Positions 1 through 12,672 of a DNA stretch of 64,000 bases are shown here, in pieces. Positions within the stretch are counted from its first letter, which is position 1. Every line of letters starts with the position of its first letter. The DNA comes from Herpomyces periplanetae (taxonomy: Eukaryota; Ascomycota; Laboulbeniomycetes; Herpomycetales; Herpomycetaceae), in NCBI GenBank assembly GCA_009733715.1, contig WMKJ01000026.1:62001-126000 (forward strand). The letters are read 5' to 3'. The position numbers were made by a program, and so were the translations under genes. The notes beneath the pieces were generated by a model. That model searched no databases. It worked only from the letters and a program-made list of their open reading frames with translations, and was not told the origin of the DNA.

Positions 1-918
1 TACCAAAGATGATTTAAACAAGTTTGAAAAAAAACTCCGTACATAGAACTCTTCCAAGGCAAAGCTAGTAAAATCCTCAAGGAAATTTTACGGGTCGAAT
101 TGCAAAGTTACCGATTGCCCATTCAAAAATTTACTATATCATTTACGTAATTATGATGTCACAATTACTTGAAATTTCATCTTAAGAATTTTCGGGTTTC
201 TTAAATTCATACAAATATTAATCGTATAATAAGCAGTTTTCTAAAATTGGCCGGTTGGTATCATTTTTCGTAACTACGACGATTTGCCACCTTTTGGCTG
301 AATTATCATACTCATTTTCTGACTCTCTACTTAAGTCCTGATCCTTTTGAATCTTAATACCATTTTTCATTGCACGTGCCCAGCCCAAGAGAAAATGATA
401 CACTATCTAAACTTGCCGTCCTCCTAAGCCGGGATAAATCGAGTTAGCCATAATATGTAAACGATTTCCCACTACCAATTTACGCCATCTCTTCTAATCC
501 CTCCATATACCTCATCATCCTCTATCGGGCATTCCATTTTCACCCCCGTACAATACCTCCTTGTAAACTCTTTTTGGAGTCACGTGATATAATTATACGA
601 AAAGTTAATCCGGACGAGAGAAAATTTCAAGTTTTAAGGAAGCTGGATCGCGAAGAAACTGAGTTCTTTTGATTAATTGAAAAAATTTCACGTACGGCTA
701 TGAACACAAGAAGATAAGTTTAATATACAACATAAAGTTTCATCCAATTATTCATGTAAGGGCTATCAAACAATTTTTTTTTTAATTTTTCAGTATGACC
801 ATTCAATTATGAAAGATGAATTCATCTCGTTTAATTTATTATCTGACCATTTTAAACTTGCTCGACGTGAATTTAACAATTTTACAGACTTTGGCTCATC
901 TTTTATGGGCTGTAGGAA
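1..918. other. 5' flank, no confident gene
   Basis: AT-rich sequence upstream of the MAM3-like gene. It contains one TCACGTGA palindrome (580-587) and poly-T/poly-A tracts. On the minus strand an ATG at 451 opens a 14-codon frame that stops and is followed in the same frame by 62 open codons down to 218. I do not recognise the peptide and do not call it a gene. Confidence 0.5.
580..587. promoter_or_regulatory. TCACGTGA palindrome upstream of MAM3
   Basis: Perfect 8-bp palindrome about 330 bp before the MAM3 start codon. The CACGTG core is the known binding core of bHLH factors such as Cbf1 and Pho4. The same core recurs in many intergenic regions of this window. Its function here is inferred. 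Confidence 0.4.
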
Positions 919-3767
919 ATGGGTTACCGTCTAGCCTATATGAAACTACGATGTTCTCGTGCCGTTTTTCTCTTTTTATCAGTGTTGTACCATTTAGTGT
1001 TTCTCCAAGTATACGCTTTACCCGTTGACATTGAATTGACCAGTATATTTCCTAATTTATCTTTATATGCTCGATCTAATGAATCATCAAAATCAACACA
1101 CGCTTCTTCTGAACCCTCAAAATGGGCGTTTCTCGGAACTTCTGTTCTTCTTGTATTACTCGGTGGTGCTTTTGCTGGTTTGACCATTGCGTAAGTTTTC
1201 TCATACCATATTCAACTAATTTGCCTTTACATCTCATTCTAACCTAAGTTTTACTCCATAAAGTATGATGGGTCAAGATGAAATTTACCTTAAAGTGATG
1301 GCCTCATCTGGTGAAGGCCGGAAAAAAGTTCAAGCGAAAAAAGTCCTTTCATTACTCGAGAGGGGAAAGCATTGGGTTCTTGTAACTTTACTTCTCAGTA
1401 ACGTTATTACCAACGAAACGTTGCCAATTGTGTTAGACCGATCTTTAGGTGGTGGATGGCCTGCCGTACTAGCTAGTACTATACTAATTGGTCAGTGACT
1501 TAATTGATTTTTCCATCTTCCCAGTTTAACGTTGTTATACTACATTTTCTCGATGCAGTGATTTTCGGTGAAATCGTACCGCAATCTGTATGCGTCAGAT
1601 TCGGTTTACCTATTGGTGCCTGGATGTCACCTTTCGTCCTTGGCCTTATGTGGATCATGTCTCCGATAGCATGGCCTACTGCAAAACTTTTGGACTTTAT
1701 ACTAGGAACCGGCCATGCAACACCCTACAAAAAAGCTGGACTTAAAACTCTCGTTATGCTTCATAGAACTCTTGGAACTTGTCCTGATGAACGCTTGAGT
1801 AAGGATGAAGTAACAATTATTAGTGCTGTGCTTGATCTTAAGGAAAAACCTGTTGGAAGTATTATGACCCCCATTGATGATGTTTTTACTTTATCAGCAA
1901 ATGCAGTCCTAGACGAACGAATGATGAACAAAATCCTTACGGCTGGATACTCTCGAATTCCTATATACAGCCCGGAAAATCGTTACAATTTCGTTGGAAT
2001 GCTACTAGTTAAAATGCTAATTACCTATGACCCTCAAGACTGTTTACGAGTCTGTGACTTTTCCCTTGCTACCTTACCAGAAACCCGGCCCGAGACTAGT
2101 TGTTTAGATATTGTTAACTTTTTTCAAGAGGGTAAATCACATATGGCGCTAGTTTCAGAGTACCCAGGAGAATCCCATGGTGCTCTAGGCGTCGTTACAC
2201 TTGAAGATGTAATTGAGGAGTTAATTGGCGAGTATGTGTTCTTTTCATTGCTTTTCAAAATGTTTTTTTTTTACACATGAACCTTACATTTTCTCCATCC
2301 CGGGGTTATTTACATTATAGGGAAATTATTGATGAATCTGATGTATTCATTGATGTGCACAAAGCCATTCGACGGTTACATCCAGCTCCGTGCATGCGTA
2401 TACCCAAGTTCACTCAACCTTCAACGGAGAACTATGTTAACGGAACTAATTATAATAACAGGGGGCTCTGGGAATGTCGGAGTGTGGGTTGCATCGGACA
2501 GACGTCGTCTGGAGATACAGATGAGGCATTAATCTCGCCTGATTCATCGATTGAACCATTTCTTCCACAAACTCTGTACATTAAGCGAAGAAATTCGGAT
2601 AATACGGATTCACTTAAAGTTCAGGCAATTCCTATTAATGGTGATGCCTCTAAAATTAGAGAGGCGTTTAAACATTTGGGACCGAGTAACGTTGCATCTC
2701 ATCCAAAGCAAACTAAAATTAACTCGGTAACAATTAAGCCGGGAATTGTACCTTTTTTTGACGGTAGAGCGGATAAGGGTCAGATACAAAAGCCTTCAAG
2801 AAGTCAATCTTACGGTATTGAAGAAATAAGGAGTGGAACTAAAAAGACACCAGGAATCATGCGAACTATTAGTGATTACTGTAACCCGCTAACATCAAGT
2901 CAGACTGCTCGTGGACATGACGGATATGGCACAATGAAGAAATCATCATCGTTTCGATCAATTCATTTATCAGAACCGAGGTGTATAAAGTCAAATAATA
3001 ATTTAAAGTACAGCTCAATACACGGAAATCAGCGTCAATCGGATGAGAGTACCAGTGGTGGAGTAATAGAATGCCATGACTCCAGCGATTTATCGGAATC
3101 AGAAGTATCCATGAACACGCGGAAGTTAGTTATTCCTTCAGCACGACCACCATCCTTGGGTGGTGAATCGATGGGTAGTTGCAATAGGCCAGGAGACGTA
3201 AGAGGAACGTGTAATGATGGAAAGATGAGATGCACAAGTTTTGGATCGTTGAACGATTCAGATACGTCAAATGGAGAGGAAGACAAGAGTTTAAAGAAGG
3301 AAATGATCGCGAAAAGCGGACATTTGACAGAAAGCTTTGTAGATTCAGGTGGAGTTATGAAATTAGTGATTGATCTACAACCTGATCAGATTGATGAAAG
3401 CTTTTTGGATGAACCGGGAACTGAAGTATATATTACGGAAAAGAAGCCACCACAAGAAAACGGGTCTACGCTGAATACGGGTAGCAATGACATAAGGATG
3501 CCCGAGGGTGAGACAAGTGAACGTTCTGGTAAAAAAAAAAAAGAGAGCATGAGAATAGATAATGAAAGTGATAAAGATTTTAGTTGTACATGGAACGATG
3601 GGTTAGGATGTTTTTCAATGAAAGAGGCTAAAGAAGATGATGAAGCACTGGGTAATGGAGAACGGACGACCAGATGGGGGTCGTTGCGTACAAAAGATTC
3701 AAGTCGAAGCACAACAGGTAGTGTTTTGAAGAAGAAGCGAAAACGAATTAAAGGAATGACAAAGTGA
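919..3767 (+). CDS. MAM3: CNNM/MAM3-family metal transport protein
   Basis: Four exons: 919-1190, 1264-1490, 1559-2231 and 2321-3767, joining in frame to 872 residues. The N-terminus is hydrophobic (signal-anchor-like). A DUF21/CNNM transmembrane domain follows, with [10 protein letters not shown] and related helices, then a paired CBS region (about residues 265-390) starting near [12 protein letters not shown] and ending near [20 protein letters not shown]. About 450 Ser/Asp/Lys-rich, probably disordered residues close the protein. CNNM/Mam3 proteins act in divalent-cation (Mg/Mn) homeostasis; yeast Mam3 sits in the vacuolar membrane. Introns are phase 2, 1 and 2. The first uses an AAG acceptor and the second ends at GATGCAG, because the earlier CCCAG would give a stop. 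The start is the first ATG giving the hydrophobic leader. The family call is firm; the cellular location is inferred. Confidence 0.9.
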
Positions 3768-3917
3768 TATATTAACATTATAAAGACAAGTTATATTAAA
3801 AAATTGATAATTGTGTGAGTATCTTGTGTACAGCTTTCCACACGCAAACATGAAGTTTTAAACCAAATTCAATGTGTACAGGTCTTGAACATGAGATATT
3901 CTTATGATTAGGTGGAT

Positions 3918-4006
3918 GCATACACATAGAAATATACTTACATACATGCATCCATCCATCTATTCATTCATCTCTATGCACATACATGTGCAAATGTGTT
4001 ACGTAG
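3918..4006. repeat. ATAC/CATC-rich simple repeat
   Basis: Degenerate tetranucleotide repeat (CATACATG, CATCCATC, ATTCATTC units) in the 292-bp convergent spacer between the MAM3 and DUG2 stop codons. No gene is visible here. Confidence 0.6.
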
Positions 4007-4059
4007 CCTTTATTCAAGTGCTTGTATTTACGAACATGTAGACAAGCTTCGACGTAACT

Positions 4060-7000
4060 TTAGGGTGGATCTCGGAACATATCGGTTAGTATATCCTTAC
4101 TCTTGAGCAAGTTAACTATACACAGCCTTTCGTTGGGTAAATGAGCAGAATCACTTGCTTGACCAACCGGTAACAATGCAGCGGGTGCAGCAAAAAATTT
4201 TTCTAATGCACGTACAGCCGGAATTGAACCACCCTCACGAATAAATAAAGGAAGGATAGCTGAAGTTGAATCGAGTTCATGGGATTCTCCAAGGAAGGTA
4301 ATGGGGAAATTTAGGGAATCAGGGTGCAAATGACGATTTGTTTGAACTTGAGGATCGAAGGACTTGGTAAGTGATGAAGATGTCGCCGGAACTGGTGATG
4401 ATGAACGGGAATATCGTACTAGGGATAGCTTCTCTGGTGATGCTGGATTTGCTGAGGTATTTGAAGAATCAAGTGTTAAAACCGACATTTCACATGTCGG
4501 AACTGGAGGAGAAGTAACGTAATGTTGAGCGGATTTATTACGCCAATGATATATAATACTACGTTCCAGACGTTTGAATAATTTACCGTGAAAATCGCCC
4601 AACCAAGGCTCAGCCAGACTGTCTATGCGTACACTGAGACAATTTTTACTGTGAAGGGAGGTGAACTGATCCTTCAGAAATCCAATTAGCAATTGAGAAG
4701 TATCACGAGCGCACTGATCGGGAACTAAGCGTAACGAAAGGGTAGCATCAGCACGGCAAGGTATTATACTAGATGCACCAAAACCTGACGAACGAATTTC
4801 ATGAATAGTGAGGGAAGATTCTTGCCAACGACGAAGTAAACTTTGCTTTAACGATGCAGCACTTCCTAATGATGGATCTCGTGCAAGTAATACACTTGTT
4901 ATACGGTCGTATAACTGATCTTCATCGTGAGAAACGGAGCGAACTAAATGATAAAAATTTGGTAAGTTAACCATACCATGTGGAGCTGCGAGTTTGGAAA
5001 GTAACAGAACTAAATCTTTTAAGGGTTCGTCAAGCAAACGACTTCCATCAACGCCAGAATGAAGATCTGGATGTACAGACTCAATTTGTACGGTAGCTCT
5101 GATGACACCGCGTAAACCGTACGTTAAACATGGTACATGATCATCTAGCCAGTAGCTGTTTGCAATAAGGATTCCATCGATTTTACCGAACAATTGACGA
5201 TTTGCGGCGACAACGTTCATTAAACCGTGAGATCCACATTCTTCTTCACCTTCTACTAGGAAGATTACATCGCAGGCTAGGTCATGGGTTAGGAATAAGT
5301 CGGCAGCCGCAAATACAGCAGCTAGAACGGGTCCTTTATTATCAGAAACACCACGACCGTAAAGATACCCGTTAAGCCCACTCAAGACAAATGGTTCACT
5401 TAACCAAGCTTCTTGATTAGTATCAACGGGAATAACATCATAATGGCCATAGAAGAGCAAACGTTTAACAGAGGAATTGGTGTTCTTTTTGGTGTTGGAA
5501 AAGTTTGCCGGGAACAATCCATATACAAGAGGATTTGTGGTACCTTCACCGTTTAAGCAATGGGCTTCAGCACCAAAACTTCTGAGAAGATCTCGTAGGT
5601 AAATTCCACATCTGTGACAATCACCAACGCAGCGAGGATCAGACGAAATGGAGCGAAAGGCTATAAAATCTTTGAGAGACTTGAATAATCGATTACTAGA
5701 AACAGCTTCGTCGTGTTGAACTTGGGAATCATCAGATACATTCCAAACGGCTACGCTACCATCACTTCCAGCTGTAACGAAGAATCGATTGTCGGGATTT
5801 TCAGAATTGGCATTTGCGAGGATACAGCCGTGGTGAGTTTCGAAGCTTACATTCATTTCAAGTAAGCTATCATATATGGCAGTTTGACCATTTGATCCGG
5901 ATACAAAGAGACTATTAGACATGAAAGATAATGCAAGTACATCACCGGTTAAAGTTGAAAGGCGACGAAGATGATGCTGAGTTTCCAAATCCCATACGCT
6001 AACATAACCGTTTAAACGTCCACAGTAGAGAAAAGTTTTATCCAGGGTCATTGATAAGATTGAATCACCTTCCTCGCATTCTTCACCAAGTGTGTATAAT
6101 TCGGTTAAACCGTCATGATCGTTTGAATCGTAACTCCATAGTTTTACTCTTCCATCACCACCTCCCGATATTAAGGTTTCACGGAGCAAACCGTGAGCAT
6201 GGATAGTTTGACGGATCAACATACAATAAACATAACCGTGGTGGGCGAACATGAGAATGGAGCGACCGTTAATTTCAATTAAACGGTCTCTACGACACAT
6301 GTCCTTTTCCTGATCATGATGATGTTGCTGTTGGGGGAACCGAAATCCACCAGGACCGGTTGAATCGAAGAATTTATCTTTTCGATAGAAAGGATGAGCT
6401 TTTAAATGGCATGGAGAGTTTGGATTATTTTTGCCCAGTTTACACCACTATAATGATAGCGGTTATGAGAATCATAAATGATTAGTTTAACGGGGATTCA
6501 ACGTATTGAGCTGAAGGAGGGAAAGGATTATATAAAAAGGAATAATACATGCCTGAATACAAGAGTTTTGGCATCCAAGAAAAAGTTTCTGAGTTTCACT
6601 GGAATATGCAATACAGAAAATATCACCGATGTCGTATGTGGAGTAAATGGAGTGAAGATGACCAAGGGTTTTTGTGCACCATACCTAGAGTATACGAGGA
6701 GGAAGATGAATGTTAATAGCAAGGGAATGAAAAGACGAGGAAAACTTACGTTAATAATTCGATCAACGGAACAGGAAAAGAGTAAACTTTCATTATCGGA
6801 TAAAGCTAAACTGAGAACACTACTGGAATGCCCTTTAATGGAAAAGATTTGACGAAATTCATCTAATGTATAAACCTACACATATTAGTCAAAGGGATAA
6901 AGGTTTGGATAACAAAGGGAAAGATGATGAGAAGGGGATATGTGTATCTGTATAGGTAAAAATATTTACGAACGAGTATTTCTCCACGATGTGTACCGGC

Positions 7001-7096
7001 AAATATTAACGTGGAGTTAATTTTTGACATTACCAAGGCCATAACAGAAGTATCATGACGGAAGCGATGGGCTAAGCTACATCTGATAGCTGCCAT
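4060..7096 (-). CDS. DUG2: DUG2-type WD40 plus M20 peptidase (glutathione degradation)
   Basis: Three exons on the minus strand, 7096-6970, 6862-6750 and 6447-4060, give 875 residues, close to yeast Dug2 (878). The N-terminal third is WD40-like, with blades around AGTHRGEILV, GHSSSVLSLAL and GGGDGRVKLWS. The remainder is an M20 metallopeptidase with the expected metal ligands: FYGHYDV (about residue 413), GRGVSDNKGP (about 446) and EGEEECG (about 480). In yeast Dug2 pairs with the glutamine-amidotransferase-like Dug3 in the cytosolic glutathione-degrading complex. The exon-1 ATG (MAAIRCS) is the first Met leading into the WD40 fold; the frame upstream lacks another ATG. A QQQHHHDQEKD stretch links two blades. 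Intron 1 is phase 1, intron 2 phase 0. The identity is secure and the exon ends fit donor GTAAAT/GTAAGT and acceptor TAG. Confidence 0.92.
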
Positions 7097-7747
7097 GGTA
7101 TTGATGAATTTAAGTGCATCAGAGTATGCAGAAGTATTAACGTTGATCAAGGTTTAATTGTTCAGTAATACGTAAAAGTATCTGAAGATGTATATATTAA
7201 ACGTCAATAAGAAGGAAATTTTACTACAAACGATATTAAGAAGGGATGATGAAATAATTGTGGTATAATAAGAAGGTGAATATTCATGGAAGTAGATCAC
7301 ACCATAAAATAAAATGGAGTTTTTGAGGGAAACCTAAACTAATTAATGAAATTACGGTAAGAAGATGGTAAGGTTAAGGATGAAGACAAAACAGTATAAT
7401 AGTTTGATGATGTATACACGAAGTAAACCTTTGTGTATATGTTAGCTTTAAGTAAGTATACAAGCTAAGCAGCCAAGTTACTGGATACGTAATGATGACT
7501 GATGGATTAAAGATTGGATGAGATGATAAGGAAAAAAAAGGTTAAATGAAGAAAATAGCCAACTACAAGAAGATTTATCCTATAACATCGGGTAAAAAGG
7601 AAAAAAATGTAAAATTTAAAGCGCAAATTCAACAAATTTTCGAAAAAAATAATTGACGAAAATGGCAATTCGGAGAAACTTCGGAAACGCGAGGGAGGGT
7701 GTGGATTATATAATACAGGGGGGTTGGTGGGAAAGGAAGGAGCGATT
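7097..7747. other. Intergenic region, DUG2 promoter side
   Basis: AT-rich spacer between the DUG2 start codon (minus strand) and the stop of the next minus-strand gene. No conserved ORF is seen; open frames here are short and of skewed composition. Confidence 0.6.
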
Positions 7748-8498
7748 TTAGGGACGGGAAGGATCGAGGCGAGGATTGGAAGGAGCAACCACGAGAATTG
7801 GGCGATCGGCAGGTGCGTGGAATGGGAAGGTGCGGTAGGATGGCCCTTCCGTGCGAATCACAGAGCCGACGCCCATAAAGAAGCTGAAATAGGAAATGTG
7901 TTTATATGTGAGCAGAAGAAAGGATAATGGAAATCGTTAATTTGTACATTTAAAACCCACCTAAACATACACGCCGAACCCGTCATATATTGTGTCATTA
8001 CTTTGATAAATTGGCCTTGGCCACGAAGTGCGGGCGTACGAATGTAATTGGTGAGACCTGCTCATAATGCTTAATGGTTAACGTACGCTTAAACAAAATC
8101 AAGAGTTTAATTTAGAATTAAATAATCATAATGATTTACCGTAAATTAGACCAATGGTCATACCAACAGCTGATTTAGGATTTTGTTAACATAATCAATG
8201 AACCCAAGAAAAAATTACTGTATAGTTAAAAAGAACTTTGTAATGATTGACTATATAACTTTTGGGTAAATAAACTTACTCGCCCCCATCGCCGCACCCG
8301 TTAAAACTATATATGCACAGGCAAGTTAACAATATAATAACAAAAATATTGAATAACCCGTGTCAACTTACACTTATTTAAAACAGTACGCTTAGGATAA
8401 TCAACCATCATTCCGCCGGATTCTGGATGTCGACTTGATTGACGCACGTACGTGTAACGCGGGTTTCGCAAATTATCCGACTCCGAAGAATTAACCAT
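7748..8498 (-). CDS. Small glycine-zipper membrane protein, probably mitochondrial
   Basis: Reconstructed from five exons on the minus strand: 8498-8372, 8306-8280, 8169-8140, 8057-7961 and 7883-7748 (127, 27, 30, 97 and 136 nt), 138 residues. Every junction has GT...AG, all phases match and the frame stays open to TAA. Residues 43-64 form a glycine-spaced membrane helix (LTGAAMGATVGMTIGLIYGG), and a second hydrophobic stretch near residue 92 contains MFSFFMGVGSVIRTE. The C-terminus is Pro/Arg-rich. Two short Gly-zipper helices are typical of mitochondrial inner-membrane proteins of the Tim17/NDUFA11 or ROMO1/Mgr2 kind, and a complex I accessory subunit is possible. I do not recognise it firmly. 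The 27- and 30-nt exons are unusually small and together encode most of the first helix. The gene model is more certain than the function. Confidence 0.6.
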
Positions 8499-8858
8499 TT
8501 TCTTCACTAATGTTAACTAAATCGTCAAGTAATTAAATGGCCAATTAACTACCTCACCACTAACCAAATTAACTCCTTACATCCACTTCAACCATCTGTT
8601 TTCTTCACTTTGTGCTTTCAAGTTTTCTATCTCCTCAATATCTCTGCGCCATCAAGAGGCGGTGGTGGCGCATTTGGATGACATAAGACGTAATTTCTGG
8701 AAATTTATAAAAGGGCACACACCCCCCAAGGCATTTTCGCGTCCTTCAAAATATATTTTGTTTTACAATATATATATCATCAATTATTACTTTAATTGAT
8801 AATCTTCGAGAGGAATCTTACTTTAGGGGATAGTACGGTTCTATTTTTTAATGAACGT
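8499..8858. other. Intergenic, promoter of the small membrane protein
   Basis: Spacer of 360 bp between two minus-strand genes. It holds AT-rich runs and a short GC-richer patch near 8645-8680; no ORF or RNA gene is recognised. Confidence 0.6.
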
Positions 8859-10824
8859 CTAATTAAGTGAATTTGATTTATCCAAGGTCTCCTCAGGTTT
8901 CATCATGGGAAAAGCCAATACTTCCTTTATACTATACTGATTGGTCAAAAACATGACAACTCGATCAATTCCCATTCCCCATCCTCCTGTTGGGGGTAAT
9001 CCGTACTCTAAACTTTGACAAAATGTTTCATCAATTAATTGAGCTTCGTCATCGCCCTGACTTTTTTGGTTTGCTTGCTCATCAAAGCGGGCTCGTTGAT
9101 CAAATGGATCATTCAATTCAGTGTAAGCGTTAACAATTTCCTTCTTACACACAAAAGCTTCAAATCGTTCGCATAAACCAGGCCTAGATCGATGACATTT
9201 GGCTAATGGGCTCATCATTTGTGGATGTCCAAGAATAAAGGTTGGGTTGATGCATTTTTCCTCTATAAACTCTCCAACAAGCTTATCAAGCATACGCGCA
9301 TTCGTCATGGGTGGTGGACACTCTACATTACATTTGGCTAGAATCGTCTTCAACCATGCATTAGTCTCGGCCGTATGCAGCTGATCATTAGGTGGAAACT
9401 TCTCCTGTATAGCTTCCTCTAATGCAGGAATCATTTCAATACGCTTCCAAGGTTTACTCCAGTCTACCGTATACTTCTCACCGTGCTGATTACGATATTC
9501 AGTCGTGTATTCTCCGGTAATATACTTAACCAGACCTGAGACGAGTTCCTCCGTTAATTCCATTACATCGTACACGTCGGCGTATGCTTGATAAAATTCA
9601 CATGTCGTGAACTCGGGGTTATGGGTTAAATCAATACTTTCATTGCGAAATTGTCGGCCAATTTCGTATACTCGTTCCATTCCCCCTACAATGAGCATCT
9701 TAAGGTATAATTCTGGGGCTACTCTCATGTATAAGTCCATAGAGAGGTCATTATGATACGTTTTAAATGGTTTAGCCGTCGCACCCCCAGCTATCATGTT
9801 CATCATTGGCGTTTCCACCTCAGTGAAATCGCGCTTATTGAAGAATTCACGAATATACGAGATAGTCTTGGATCGTGTCTTCAAAATATTTCTTGATTTA
9901 TCATTCATCATAAGATCCAAGTACCGTTGTCGGAATCTTTGTTCATAATCTTTAAAGCCATAATGCTCTCCAGGTAATTGATGAAGACAAGGTGTTAGAA
10001 GTATAATTTCCCGTGCAAATATACTGAGTTCTCCTTTCTTGCCTGCTGGTAGGTTTTTTGGATTCGTTCTACCAGGAAAGCCAATAATTCCAATAATATC
10101 ACCCCGACGTAAATTTACATGTTGCTTTTCAAAGCTAATGGCATCAGTGGCATACTGTAACTGGCACATTATTTGAACTCTGACACCTTCTGCTTGAACC
10201 ACATAAAAGAGTAATTTGGATCCCGAAGTACGCTTAGTGAGGATCCGGGCACCGATTCGAATTTCCGTGTCAGGTTTACATTCTCCAGATTCCAAGTTAT
10301 CATAATCTTTTAGGAATTGTCGTAAATCCGTATTAACATGAAATTTATGGGGATACGGGTTAGGATCATTTAGCTCACGCATTTTGCGTACGGCTCGACT
10401 TCGAATTTCATAGTATTGCTAACAAACCACACAAGTAAGTACATTATCCAAAAGGTGCCTTTTAAGCTTTATTAGCTTAGCTGTAGTCCGCATACAAACT
10501 TACGTTTGGCGTTAATTCTTCCATACTATCGGCATTTTTGTTTCGTGGTATGCCCGACTCGGCCTGTTTGGGAGATGTTATAGCGGCTTTTTCAGCCCTT
10601 CTAGCATCTTGAGCTCTTTGCTTTTGTCTTCTTTTAACTGTATATTGTTAGATAAAGGGTTTTTTAAGGGTAATTCATTTATTGGTTAACCTTTAATCTT
10701 TATTGTTTAATTATCCAAAACAATACTCACGTTCATTCTTCGATATACGTTCACCGGTAACTTCGTCCAAGTGTAAATTTTGTAAATTATCTCCAGCCTT
10801 TTCAACATTTAAATTCGAAGTCAT
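8859..10824 (-). CDS. KRS1: Cytosolic lysyl-tRNA synthetase, class II
   Basis: Three exons, 10824-10731, 10637-10504 and 10418-8859, encode 595 residues (yeast Krs1 has 591). The N-terminus carries the eukaryotic Lys/Arg/Gln-rich extension ([17 protein letters not shown]). The OB-fold anticodon-binding domain follows, with [11 protein letters not shown] and [18 protein letters not shown], then the class II core. Motif 2 is visible as [20 protein letters not shown] and motif 3 as [13 protein letters not shown]. It charges tRNA-Lys for cytosolic translation. A clear mitochondrial presequence is absent. It is divergent from COX15, with 307 bp between the start codons. Intron 1 is phase 1 and intron 2 phase 0. 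Identity is certain. Confidence 0.97.
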
Positions 10825-11131
10825 TCTAAAAATTTTGATTTAATATTTTATCTTTTAATCGTGACCTCAAAGCATTCTATCTGCCTGGTTAATCTTCCGT
10901 TTAATTGTCACCATTTTTGCCTGCAAATTGAGTGCGTTCCGGATCACGTTACTTGGCTCGGTAAACGGATAAAGTAAATTCCAGAATGTGGAAAAATATT
11001 GTAGCGAAACATGCAAAAAGGAAACTTTCCAGTTGCGCGGGCAGTGGAGATGATTTTGAAGAAAGAGGTTTTGGGGTTTTTAAATAATCACTTGTCAAAT
11101 TTAATTGTGAAGGAAATTTTATACGTTTATA
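10825..11131. promoter_or_regulatory. Divergent promoter KRS1 / COX15
   Basis: The 307-bp region between two divergent start codons must contain both promoters. It is AT-rich; I see no CACGTG core and no clear TATA box that I would call. Confidence 0.5.
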
Positions 11132-12672
11132 ATGATTCGGTGTGGATTTCAATTGAGGTCTTGTGCGTCACGACGTACGTTTAATAGTATATCGTATAAT
11201 TTACGTTCAACATTTATACGTAGTGATATTCCACAGGCCCCAAAATATGATATTCCGAGCGTCGAGAAAAAATTACCTCCAGATCTTCAGAATTTTAGTT
11301 ACGCTAAGAATATTGGTAGACTACTCAAGGAATATTATCGTCGTCAATATTCAAAATTTCCCAGGGTCACGGATAAACGTGTTGCTTACTGGCTATTTGG
11401 GAGTGCTGCAGGCGTGTTTGGAATTGTAGTACTAGGGGGATTGACTCGTTTAACAGAATCTGGGTAAGTTTAACGTATAACATAGTTTTTATAGTATGAA
11501 TTTTTATTAATACGCGTACGTGTAGTTTGAGTATAACAGAATGGAAACCTGTAACGGGTTCCCTTCCACCGATTTCTCATGAAGCATGGGAACAGGAATT
11601 CGAAAAGTATAAGTCTTCACCGGAATTTTTACAATTGAATTCTCAAATGGAAATTTCTCAGTTCAAAAAAATTTATTGGATGGAATGGGCCCATCGGTTA
11701 TGGGGACGTGTTATAGGACTTACCTTTATAGTCCCTACTGTTTATTGTATCGCTACTCGCAGAGTTAATGTTAACATGGCTCTGACATTAATTGGTACAT
11801 CGGGTTTAATTGGATTACAAGGTGTAGTAGGATGGTGGATGGTAAAATCTGGCTTGTCGGCCGAGGAGTTAGCAGCCAATAATAATTCACCACCACGAGT
11901 TTCTCAGTATCGTTTAGCTGTGCATCTTGGTCTGGCCTTCATTGTATACTCCATTATGCTAGCATCGGGGTGTCGCATACTGAGAGTTCATAGTTTGTTA
12001 AAGCAACCCGCTACAATTCCCCAAACAATTGCCCAATTTAATAAGCCTATTTTTAACCGAATGAAACATTTATCCACTGCATTGACCGGATTAATCTTTT
12101 GTACGGCTATGTCGGGTGCATTTGTTGCCGGATTAGACGCTGGTCTCATTTATAATGAATTTCCATATATGGGTGAAGGATTTACCCCTCCAAAGAGTGA
12201 GCTTTGGGACGTATCTTACGCTCGTAAACCCGATGGTTCGGATTGGTGGTGGAGAAATCTTACGGCAAATCCATCTCTTGTTCAATTGAATCATAGAATC
12301 CTTGCAATATCAACTGCAACATCAATTTGTGCTTTATGGTTATACACCCGCCGTTTACCAATTAAATCATTGCTACCTAATGATGTACAAAGTATGATGA
12401 CCGGTATGCTTCATTTAGTTGGATTACAAGTTACCTTGGGTATATCAACTCTTATTTACTTTGTTCCAACATGGCTAGCTGCTGCACATCAGGCCGGAAG
12501 TTTAACCTTACTTACTTTGGCATTAATTTTGCGATGTCGATTAACCATCCCTTCAACTATAACTAACATCAAACCTATTTTAAACTCTTCTCCCAACTTA
12601 TCTCCCCTCCAAAATCGCATCAAATCACAAAATTTCCCAATTTGGACAGCACCGCCCCCCGCTGTCCCGTGA
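11132..12672 (+). CDS. COX15: Heme A synthase COX15, mitochondrial
   Basis: Two exons, 11132-11463 and 11526-12672 (phase 2 junction), give 492 residues (yeast Cox15 has 486). The N-terminus is Arg/Ser-rich without early acids, as expected for a mitochondrial presequence. The COX15/CtaA membrane core has its heme-ligand histidines in WMEWAHRLWGR, RLAVHLGLAF, QLNHRILAIS and AAAHQAGSLTLL. Diagnostic text includes VVLGGLTRLTESGLSITEWK. It oxidises heme O to heme A in the inner membrane for cytochrome c oxidase. The neighbours are unrelated in function. Identity is certain. Confidence 0.97.

Noticed and set aside
218-451. Minus-strand ATG frame of 14 codons, stop, then 62 open codons in the same frame
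   Set aside because: No splice pair removes the stop, no family match, and it lies in an AT-rich flank; left as undetermined.
1525-1558. CCCAG at 1521-1524 as acceptor for MAM3 exon 3
   Set aside because: Using it with the GTCAGT donor gives an immediate stop; GATGCAG ending at 1558 keeps frame and restores the family motif IFGEIVPQ.
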